Shown one piece after another: positions 1 to 5,100 of a stretch of DNA of 5,100 bases. Numbering within the stretch: position 1 is the first letter of the stretch; every line of letters starts with the position of its first letter. This DNA is from an uncultured Pseudomonadota bacterium. Lineage in GTDB: Bacteria > Pseudomonadota > Gammaproteobacteria > Burkholderiales > Burkholderiaceae. Below the pieces are notes generated by a model. It was not told where the DNA came from and made no database searches. It saw only the letters and a program-made list of their open reading frames with translations. Position numbers and translations under genes: made by a program. The stretch lies in contig CAMLIZ010000237.1 in the NCBI GenBank assembly GCA_946480245.1, positions 1 to 5,100 of the forward strand. Reading direction: 5' to 3'.

Positions 1-941
<941 letters not shown>

Positions 942-959
942 CCCGGCCTCGCGCCCGCT

Positions 960-990
960 CAAACGGCTTCGGTTTTCCCGAAGCCGTTTG
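960..990 (+). terminator. Probable intrinsic terminator after rpoD
   Basis: There is a perfect 13-bp inverted repeat, with left arm 960-972 (CAAACGGCTTCGG), right arm 978-990 (CCGAAGCCGTTTG) and a 5-nt loop TTTTC. It lies 19 nt after the rpoD stop and 32 nt before the next start. The right arm ends in TTTG and is followed by TCC, so the U-tract is short and termination may be partial. The A-rich start and T-rich end of the stem match the usual layout of intrinsic terminators read in the + direction. The terminator role is inferred; the dyad itself is directly visible. Confidence 0.72.
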
Positions 991-1005
991 TCCATCTGCG
1001 CGAGC

Positions 1006-1011
1006 TAAACT
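1006..1011 (+). promoter_or_regulatory. Candidate -10 element for the cyclase-FHA gene
   Basis: TAAACT lies 10 nt before the ATG at 1022, in the short gap after the rpoD stem-loop. No convincing -35 hexamer sits 16-18 nt upstream; that position falls inside the terminator stem. If used, transcription would begin about 3-5 nt before the ATG, giving an almost leaderless mRNA. This agrees with the lack of a Shine-Dalgarno sequence before this gene. The call rests on position and on similar elements before hemH and hslR. Confidence 0.4.
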
Positions 1012-1021
1012 GCCGGTCGAC

Positions 1022-1972
1022 ATGACCCGCATCGCCGAACGCACCGTCCTGTTCGCCGACCTGCGCGGCAGCACTTCGCTGTACGAGCAGCTGGGCAACG
1101 CCGAGGCCACCTCGGTGGTTACGCACACGGTCAACGCCCTGTCGCGCGCGGTGCCGGCGCATGGCGGGCAGGTGATCAAGACGCTGGGTGATGGCCTGAT
1201 GGCCGTGTTCGACAAGCCGCTCGCCGCACTGCAGGCCGCCGACCAGATGCACGACGTGCTCGATCGGCTGGTCACCCGCGGCAGTGAACACGGCGCCTCC
1301 TCCGGCCTGCGTGCATTGCGCCTTCAGGTGGCGCTGGCGCGCGGCGAGGTGGTGGAGATGGCCGGAGACTGCTACGGCGATGCGGTGAACGTGGCGGCGC
1401 GCCTGCTCGACCATGCGGGCGACAACGAGACGCTGATCACCGCCGACGTGTTCCTCGGCCTGCCCGACGAAACGCAGCTGCGCTTCCGCAGCCTGGACCG
1501 CATGCAGCTGCGCGGCCGCGTGGAGCCGGTGCAGGTGCACCTGCTCAGCGGCGATGGCCGCCGCGGCGATCCCGCCGCCACCCAGTTCGGCGACGTGAGC
1601 CCTGCCGCCGAACCCGAGGGCATCCGGCTGGTGTGGCTGGAGGTGAACCGCGTGTACTCGGGACCTCACCTGCCGATCGTGCTGGGGCGCAGCCCGCAGG
1701 CGGCGTTCTGCATCGACGATTCGCGCGTCTCGCGGCTGCACGCCCGCATCGACTGGCACGGCGGCGCGTTCCAGCTCACCGACCTCAGCTACAACGGCAC
1801 CTATGTGCGTTTCGCGAGCGGCGGCGAGGTGCTGAGCCTGCGCCGAAGCAGTTGCACGCTGCACGGAAGCGGCGTCATCGGCCTCGGCGGCCCGCCGGCC
1901 GATGCCTTCCTGCCAACGGTGGCGTTCGAGGTGCTCAGTTTCATGGACACGGTGCCGCACACCGTCGTCTGA
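1022..1972 (+). CDS. Class III adenylate/guanylate cyclase fused to an FHA domain
   Basis: This is a predicted soluble 316-residue signalling enzyme making a cyclic nucleotide (cAMP most likely) from the NTP. The cyclase homology domain spans residues about 5-175. The canonical catalytic set is present: metal-binding D13 (LFADLRGST) and D57 (KTLGDG); base-selecting K53 and D116; transition-state N123 and R127 (GDCYGDAVNVAARL). The spacings D-D 44, K-D 4, D-N 7 and D-R 11 match those of known class III adenylyl cyclases. The Lys/Asp pair favours ATP over GTP. After a Pro/Ala/Glu-rich linker (about 176-200), a forkhead-associated domain occupies about 203-300. It has the phosphothreonine-pocket residues G222-R223, S237-x-x-H240 and N258-G259-T260. 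No signal peptide or membrane helix is seen. The ATG at 1022 is chosen because the cyclase domain starts a few residues later and a -10-like element precedes it. The open frame continues upstream only as an out-of-frame overlap with rpoD. The receiver gene follows after 9 nt, so the two are probably co-transcribed. cAMP specificity and phosphopeptide control are inferences. Confidence 0.93.
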   Translation: MTRIAERTVLFADLRGSTSLYEQLGNAEATSVVTHTVNALSRAVPAHGGQVIKTLGDGLMAVFDKPLAALQAADQMHDVLDRLVTRGSEHGASSGLRALRLQVALARGEVVEMAGDCYGDAVNVAARLLDHAGDNETLITADVFLGLPDETQLRFRSLDRMQLRGRVEPVQVHLLSGDGRRGDPAATQFGDVSPAAEPEGIRLVWLEVNRVYSGPHLPIVLGRSPQAAFCIDDSRVSRLHARIDWHGGAFQLTDLSYNGTYVRFASGGEVLSLRRSSCTLHGSGVIGLGGPPADAFLPTVAFEVLSFMDTVPHTVV

Positions 1973-1981
1973 AAGCCGGCC

Positions 1982-2353
1982 ATGCGCGTGCTCTATGTCG
2001 AGGACAACCGCATCAACGCCTTGCTGTTCGAGGAGGCGCTGAAGCTGCAGCCCGGCTTCGAGCTGCGGGTGGCCGAGGACGGAGCACAGGCGATGCAAAT
2101 CGCCAGCAACTGGCCGCCCGAAGTGCTGGTGCTGGATTCGCATCTGCCTGACGTGAGCGGTGCCGCGCTGCTACCCCGGCTTCGCGCCCTGCCCGGTATG
2201 GCCGATGTACCTGCCTACATGTGCTCTGCCGACGCTCTGCCCGAGGATCTGCAGCGGGCCAGCGACGCGGGCTTCCGAGGCTACTGGTCCAAGCCGATCG
2301 CGATCGGCGAGGTGCTGGCCGAGCTCGGCCGGCTCGACGGCGCGGCGCGCTGA
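1982..2353 (+). CDS. Stand-alone response regulator receiver-domain protein
   Basis: This 123-residue protein is a single CheY-like receiver domain with no output domain, so it must act by protein-protein contact or as a phosphorelay intermediate. All key positions are visible: the acidic metal-binding pair E7-D8 (LYVEDNRIN), phosphoacceptor D52 ([13 protein letters not shown]), the switch Ser/Thr S82 (MCSAD), aromatic Y101 and conserved K104-P105 ([10 protein letters not shown]). It should therefore be phosphorylated on D52. Its sequence style ([15 protein letters not shown]) is like the receivers attached to hybrid histidine kinases. It starts 9 nt after the cyclase-FHA stop with only a weak purine stretch (GAAAG) upstream, so translation may be coupled to that gene. 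No histidine kinase is in the window, so the phosphodonor is unknown. A link to the cyclase is inferred from adjacency only. Confidence 0.93.
   Translation: MRVLYVEDNRINALLFEEALKLQPGFELRVAEDGAQAMQIASNWPPEVLVLDSHLPDVSGAALLPRLRALPGMADVPAYMCSADALPEDLQRASDAGFRGYWSKPIAIGEVLAELGRLDGAAR
2293..2330. repeat. Two short perfect palindromes at the 3' end of the receiver gene
   Basis: Positions 2293-2308 form a perfect 16-nt palindrome (GCCGATCG/CGATCGGC). Positions 2317-2330 form a perfect 14-nt palindrome (GGCCGAG/CTCGGCC). Both are inside codons of the receiver gene and end about 50 nt before the hemH start. They could be chance products of GC-rich codons or operator-like sites ahead of the hemH promoter; nothing in the sequence decides this. 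Confidence 0.5.
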
Positions 2354-2367
2354 GGCGGCCTCTCGCG

Positions 2368-2373
2368 CACAAT
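2368..2373 (+). promoter_or_regulatory. Candidate -10 element for hemH
   Basis: CACAAT lies in the 28-nt gap between the receiver stop and the hemH ATG, 8 nt before the ATG. There is no clear -35 hexamer and no Shine-Dalgarno. A start point about 7 nt downstream would put the mRNA 5' end within a few nucleotides of the ATG, giving a leaderless transcript. The same hexamer recurs just before hslR. Confidence 0.4.
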
Positions 2374-2381
2374 CGGCCGCG

Positions 2382-3473
2382 ATGAGATTCGCGCCCGAAC
2401 CCCCGCACACTCACGGCACTGCCCCGCGCACGGCCGTGCTGCTCGTCAACCTCGGCACGCCCGAGGCACCGACGGCGCCAGCGGTGCGCCGCTACCTGGC
2501 GGAGTTCCTCAGTGATCCGCGTGTGGTGGAGATCCCTGCATGGGCCTGGCAGCCGATCCTGCACGGCATCATCCTGCGCGCCCGGCCTGCGAAATCGGCT
2601 GCCAAGTACGCGAGCATCTGGACACCCGAGGGATCGCCGCTGCAGGTGTGGACCGAGAAGCAGGCCAAGCTGCTGCTGGGAACGCTTGGCGAGCGCGGGC
2701 ACCGCGTGCTGGTGCGGCACGCCATGCGCTATGGCCAGCCGTCCGTGTCCGGCCAGCTCGATGCGCTGAAAGCGGCAGGCGCCACGCGCGTACTGGTGCT
2801 GCCGCTATATCCCCAGTACTCTGCCGCCACCACGGCGAGCGTGATCGACGCCGTGGCCGCCTGGGCGCAGCGCACGCGCCACCTGCCCGAGCTGCGCTTC
2901 GTGAACCGCTTCCACGACGAACCGCTGTACATCGAGGCCCTGGCGCAGCGCATCCTGAGCCATTGGGTCGAGCATGGACAGCCGGAACGCCTGGTGCTCA
3001 GCTTTCACGGCATGCCCAGGCGCACGCTCACCCTCGGCGACCCGTACCACTGCGAATGCCACGCCACTGCGCGCTTGCTGGGCGAACGGTTGGGCCTCGG
3101 GCCGGACCGGCTGCAGGTGACCTTTCAGAGCCGCTTCGGCAGGGCCGAGTGGCTGCAGCCCTATACCGAGCCCACGCTGCAGGCGCTGGCGCGCGACGGC
3201 GTGAAGCGGGTGGACGTGGCATGCCCGGGCTTCGTGAGCGATTGCCTGGAGACGCTGGAGGAGATTGCGATGGAATGCCGGCAGGCCTTCATCGCCGCCG
3301 GCGGCAGCCAGTTCCACTACATCCCCTGCCTCAACGACGACCCGCGCTGGATCGCGGCGCTGGCCACGCTGGCACTGCAACACCTGGCCGGCTGGCCGAC
3401 GCAGGATCTGCTCTCGCCAGGCGCATTGCAGGCTCAGCGCGAGCGTGCGCTGGCCCTGGGGGCACCAGCCTGA
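2382..3473 (+). CDS. hemH: Ferrochelatase (protoporphyrin ferro-lyase)
   Basis: HemH inserts Fe(II) into protoporphyrin IX, the last step of protoheme synthesis. The 363-residue length is normal for proteobacterial ferrochelatases. Visible family features are the N-terminal strand [14 protein letters not shown] (about residues 18-31), the [17 protein letters not shown] block, [12 protein letters not shown], and MRYGQPSV with [12 protein letters not shown]. The active-site LSFHGMP carries the conserved metal/porphyrin-site His at H209. [15 protein letters not shown] follows, then [15 protein letters not shown] with the conserved acidic residue E290. Together H209 and E290 are the usual catalytic pair. 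No C-terminal membrane anchor is evident, so it is probably soluble or peripheral. The ATG at 2382 is chosen because homology begins about 15 residues later and a CACAAT element lies just before it; the frame stays open upstream only by overlapping the receiver gene. Its place next to heat-shock genes is a conserved neighbourhood in Burkholderiales, as I recall, rather than a functional pathway link. Confidence 0.97.
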   Translation: MRFAPEPPHTHGTAPRTAVLLVNLGTPEAPTAPAVRRYLAEFLSDPRVVEIPAWAWQPILHGIILRARPAKSAAKYASIWTPEGSPLQVWTEKQAKLLLGTLGERGHRVLVRHAMRYGQPSVSGQLDALKAAGATRVLVLPLYPQYSAATTASVIDAVAAWAQRTRHLPELRFVNRFHDEPLYIEALAQRILSHWVEHGQPERLVLSFHGMPRRTLTLGDPYHCECHATARLLGERLGLGPDRLQVTFQSRFGRAEWLQPYTEPTLQALARDGVKRVDVACPGFVSDCLETLEEIAMECRQAFIAAGGSQFHYIPCLNDDPRWIAALATLALQHLAGWPTQDLLSPGALQAQRERALALGAPA

Positions 3474-3480
3474 ACCGGGC

Positions 3481-3523
3481 GCGCGGCTTGCCGCGCTGAA
3501 GCGGCGCACGCAGGCAGCGCGGC
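3481..3523 (+). other. Overlapping alternative hairpins between hemH and hslR
   Basis: The 7-mer GCGCGGC occurs at 3481-3487 and again at 3517-3523. Its exact complement GCCGCGC lies between them at 3490-3496 and can pair with either copy. A third option pairs 3490-3494 with 3501-3505. The resulting hairpins exclude one another. No U-tract follows, so a classical terminator is not supported. They may simply weaken read-through from hemH, or may arise by chance from GC-rich sequence. Confidence 0.4.
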
Positions 3524-3528
3524 ACAAT
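3523..3528 (+). promoter_or_regulatory. Candidate -10 element for hslR
   Basis: CACAAT, in the context GGCACAATTCC, ends 6 nt before the hslR ATG at 3535. The gene has no Shine-Dalgarno sequence (the bases before the ATG are TTCCCCC). Transcription starting about 7 nt downstream of the hexamer would begin at or next to the ATG itself, so a leaderless mRNA is likely. No good -35 hexamer is seen. It is the same hexamer as before hemH. Confidence 0.45.
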
Positions 3529-3534
3529 TCCCCC

Positions 3535-3963
<429 letters not shown>

Positions 3964-3973
3964 TGCACCGCGA

Positions 3974-4008
3974 GGCGGCGCCGGGGCCTTGAACCCGGCA
4001 GCGCCGCC
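3974..4008 (+). other. GC-rich stem-loop after hslR overlapping the grpE promoter
   Basis: The stem pairs 3974-3980 (GGCGGCG) with 4002-4008 (CGCCGCC), and 3981-3985 (CCGGG) with 3994-3998 (CCCGG). There is a 3-nt bulge CAG and an 8-nt loop at 3986-3993. It begins 10 nt after the hslR stop. There is no U-tract, so efficient intrinsic termination is doubtful. The loop contains the -35 element CTTGAA of the grpE promoter, and the right arm runs up to its -10. Confidence 0.6.
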
Positions 4009-4015
4009 CCCATGT
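3988..4015 (+). promoter_or_regulatory. Sigma-32 (RpoH) heat-shock promoter of grpE
   Basis: The -35 element CTTGAA (3988-3993) and the -10 element CCCCATGT (4008-4015) are separated by 14 nt. This matches the known sigma-32 consensus (CTTGAA, 13-14 nt, CCCCATnT) at every specified position. The predicted start is around 4021-4023, giving a leader of about 35 nt before the grpE ATG at 4057. It marks grpE as heat-inducible and as the start of a transcript that may run into dnaK. Confidence 0.85.
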
Positions 4016-4030
4016 CCGGCGCAAGCCGGA
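4015..4030 (+). other. Hairpin with a GCAA tetraloop at the grpE transcription start
   Basis: The arms TCCGGC (4015-4020) and GCCGGA (4025-4030) enclose the loop GCAA, which fits the stable GNRA class. The predicted sigma-32 start point falls within it. A transcript starting near 4021 would lack the 5' arm, so the hairpin would form only in read-through RNA from hslR. The fold is visible; any role is speculative. Confidence 0.45.
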
Positions 4031-4046
4031 TTAACCCAGCAAACAC

Positions 4047-4052
4047 AGAAGA
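4047..4052 (+). promoter_or_regulatory. Ribosome-binding site of grpE
   Basis: The purine run AGAAGA lies 4 nt before the ATG at 4057 and is a moderate Shine-Dalgarno match. It supports this start over the in-frame ATG at 4012, which is part of the -10 element of the promoter and so would be upstream of the predicted mRNA start. Confidence 0.55.
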
Positions 4053-4056
4053 ACCG

Positions 4057-4602
4057 ATGAGCACATCCCCGCAGACCCCGGAGCCCAACGGCCCGAACGG
4101 CGCCTCCCCGATGAACGACACCCCCGCCACCCCTGCCAACGCACAAAGCGCCGAGCAGCGGCTGGCGGAGCTGGAGGCCAAGCACGCCGAGATGGCCGAC
4201 GCCTACCTGCGCGCCAAGGCGGAGGCCGAGAACACCCGCCGTCGCGCGGACGAGGAGATCAGCAAGGCGCGCAAGTACGCCGTGGAAAGCTTTGCCGAAA
4301 GCCTGCTCCCGGTGCGCGACAGCCTGGAAGCCGCCATCGGCATGCCGGACGCCAGCCGCGAGCAGATGCTCGAGGGCGTGCACGCCACGCTGCGCCAGCT
4401 GGCCGCGGTGCTGGAGCGCAACAAGGTGCTGGAGATCCACCCGCCCGCGGGCACCCGGTTCGACCCGCATCAGCACCAGGCGATCAGCATGGTGCCGGCG
4501 GAGCAGGAGGCCAACACGGTGGTCGCCGTGCTGCAGAAGGGCTACCTGATCGCCGATCGCGTGCTGCGCCCCGCCCTGGTCACGGTGGCTGCGCCAAAGT
4601 AG
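4057..4602 (+). CDS. grpE: GrpE, nucleotide exchange factor of DnaK
   Basis: GrpE is a homodimeric cytoplasmic cochaperone that opens the DnaK nucleotide-binding domain to release ADP, and acts as a thermosensor. The protein has 181 residues. Residues 1 to about 30 are a Pro/Asn/Thr-rich disordered tail. From about 30 to 95 runs a long charged heptad-like helix ([20 protein letters not shown], then [20 protein letters not shown]), the dimer coiled coil. A helical stretch with [12 protein letters not shown] and [19 protein letters not shown] forms the four-helix part. The C-terminal beta domain (about 126-180) contains [13 protein letters not shown] and the family signature [17 protein letters not shown] starting at residue 162. 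The stop is TAG at 4600-4602. It is preceded by a sigma-32 promoter and followed 97 nt later by dnaK, its direct partner. The start is set by the Shine-Dalgarno run just upstream and by the promoter position. Confidence 0.97.
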   Translation: MSTSPQTPEPNGPNGASPMNDTPATPANAQSAEQRLAELEAKHAEMADAYLRAKAEAENTRRRADEEISKARKYAVESFAESLLPVRDSLEAAIGMPDASREQMLEGVHATLRQLAAVLERNKVLEIHPPAGTRFDPHQHQAISMVPAEQEANTVVAVLQKGYLIADRVLRPALVTVAAPK

Positions 4603-4631
4603 GGACCACTACGCAAGGTTCGCGCCAGCGT

Positions 4632-4659
4632 CTTGAAATCGACGCCAAGAGTCACAACT
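4632..4659 (+). promoter_or_regulatory. Candidate second sigma-32 promoter, upstream of dnaK
   Basis: A perfect -35 element CTTGAAA begins at 4632. At the proper 14-nt spacing stands TCACAACT (4652-4659), which matches only about four of seven specified bases of CCCCATnT. The predicted start is near 4666, with a leader of about 34 nt to the dnaK ATG. The grpE-dnaK gap is 97 nt, enough for an independent promoter. Because the -10 is poor, dnaK may depend mainly on read-through from grpE. Confidence 0.45.
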
Positions 4660-4684
4660 AGACGACAACCAATCAGTTCCCTCC

Positions 4685-4690
4685 AAGGAG
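4685..4690 (+). promoter_or_regulatory. Strong ribosome-binding site of dnaK
   Basis: AAGGAG lies 9 nt before the ATG at 4700 in an A-rich setting (AAATTCAAA). It is the only strong Shine-Dalgarno sequence in the window and fits the very high expression expected of DnaK. Confidence 0.85.
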
Positions 4691-4699
4691 AAATTCAAA

Positions 4700-5100
4700 A
4701 TGGCAAAGATCATCGGCATCGACCTGGGCACCACGAACTCGTGCGTGGCCATCATGGAAGGCAACACGCCGAAGGTGATCGAGAACAGCGAAGGCTCGCG
4801 CACCACGCCGTCGATCGTCGCCTACCAGGAAGATGGCGAGATCCTCGTGGGCGCACCGGCCAAGCGGCAGGCGGTCACCAACCCGAAGAACACGCTGTAC
4901 GCGGTGAAACGCCTCATCGGCCGCAAGTTCACCGAGAAGGAAGTGCAGAAGGACATCGACCTGATGCCCTACAAGATCGTGGCCGCCGACAACGGCGACG
5001 CCTGGGTGGAAGTGCGCGGCAAGAAGATGGCGCCTCCGCAAGTGAGCGCCGAGGTGCTGCGCAAGATGAAGAAGACCGCCGAGGACTACCTGGGCGAAGA
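4700..5100 (+). CDS. dnaK: Chaperone DnaK (Hsp70), 5' part
   Basis: DnaK is the ATP-driven Hsp70 chaperone that binds exposed hydrophobic peptides, working with GrpE (encoded just upstream) and DnaJ (usually downstream, beyond the window). The gene runs off the right edge after 133 whole codons. All visible residues belong to the N-terminal ATPase domain: the phosphate-1 loop [17 protein letters not shown] at residues 5-21, the block [17 protein letters not shown] (about 26-42), [26 protein letters not shown] (about 50-75), and the start of the [22 protein letters not shown] segment. No interruption is seen. The ATG at 4700 is fixed by the strong AAGGAG nine bases upstream and by the family's usual [12 protein letters not shown] start. 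Expression is probably heat-induced from the grpE promoter and possibly from its own. Confidence 0.98.
   Translation, partial: MAKIIGIDLGTTNSCVAIMEGNTPKVIENSEGSRTTPSIVAYQEDGEILVGAPAKRQAVTNPKNTLYAVKRLIGRKFTEKEVQKDIDLMPYKIVAADNGDAWVEVRGKKMAPPQVSAEVLRKMKKTAEDYLGE

Noticed and set aside
942..1021. Possible tRNA or small RNA gene after rpoD
   Set aside because: Only a simple stem-loop of terminator type is present; there is no cloverleaf or other conserved RNA motif.
959..2143. Long minus-strand open frame of 394 codons opposite the cyclase and receiver
   Set aside because: Its composition (many His, Gln, Arg, Ala) is that of the antisense of GC-rich codons. No recognisable motif, and both plus-strand genes have intact family motifs.
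2160..2381. Possible N-terminal extension of HemH from an upstream ATG
   Set aside because: It would overlap the receiver gene by nearly 200 nt. The extension is unlike ferrochelatases, and the ATG at 2382 gives the normal family length.
3265..3534. Possible N-terminal extension of HslR
   Set aside because: It overlaps the conserved hemH C-terminus in another frame. The ATG at 3535 gives the expected Hsp15 N-terminus.
4012..4056. Alternative in-frame GrpE start at ATG 4012
   Set aside because: This ATG is part of the sigma-32 -10 element and upstream of the predicted mRNA start. The ATG at 4057 has a Shine-Dalgarno run.

Overview
This window is chromosomal core DNA from a GC-rich Gram-negative bacterium, most probably a betaproteobacterium of the order Burkholderiales. 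That placement is inferred from three things: the RpoD C-terminus is of the proteobacterial primary-sigma type; the gene run hemH - hslR - grpE - dnaK resembles the heat-shock cluster I associate with that order; and the grpE promoter is of the sigma-32 type. All seven genes lie on the + strand and the window is almost fully coding. I see no insertion sequence, CRISPR array, tRNA or rRNA.

Layout: the 3' two-thirds of rpoD (primary sigma factor) runs in from the left edge and stops at 941. A strong stem-loop follows at 960-990. Next is a two-gene signalling module: a class III nucleotide cyclase fused to a C-terminal FHA (phosphothreonine-binding) domain (1022-1972), and 9 nt later a stand-alone response-regulator receiver domain (1982-2353). 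Then come ferrochelatase hemH (2382-3473), the heat-shock ribosome-recycling RNA-binding protein hslR/Hsp15 (3535-3963), the nucleotide exchange factor grpE (4057-4602) and the first 133 codons of dnaK (4700 to the right edge).

How it works together: grpE and dnaK encode partners of one chaperone machine. A near-consensus sigma-32 promoter lies upstream of grpE (3988-4015), and a weaker candidate lies upstream of dnaK (4632-4659). HslR serves the heat-damaged ribosome, so it fits functionally with its neighbours. The cyclase-FHA/receiver pair is the least ordinary part. The cyclase keeps all six canonical catalytic residues and the receiver keeps its full phosphorylation site, but no kinase, phosphatase or cyclic-nucleotide effector is visible here, so inputs and outputs are unknown.

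Regulatory texture: the cyclase, hemH and hslR starts each have a -10-like hexamer (TAAACT or CACAAT) only 6-10 nt before the ATG and no Shine-Dalgarno, which suggests leaderless or nearly leaderless mRNAs. grpE and dnaK instead have real leaders with ribosome-binding sites. Several dyads stand out: a perfect 26-nt palindrome inside hslR, inverted repeats that place both CTTGAA sigma-32 elements in their loops, and overlapping alternative hairpins between hemH and hslR. No gap between genes exceeds 100 nt.
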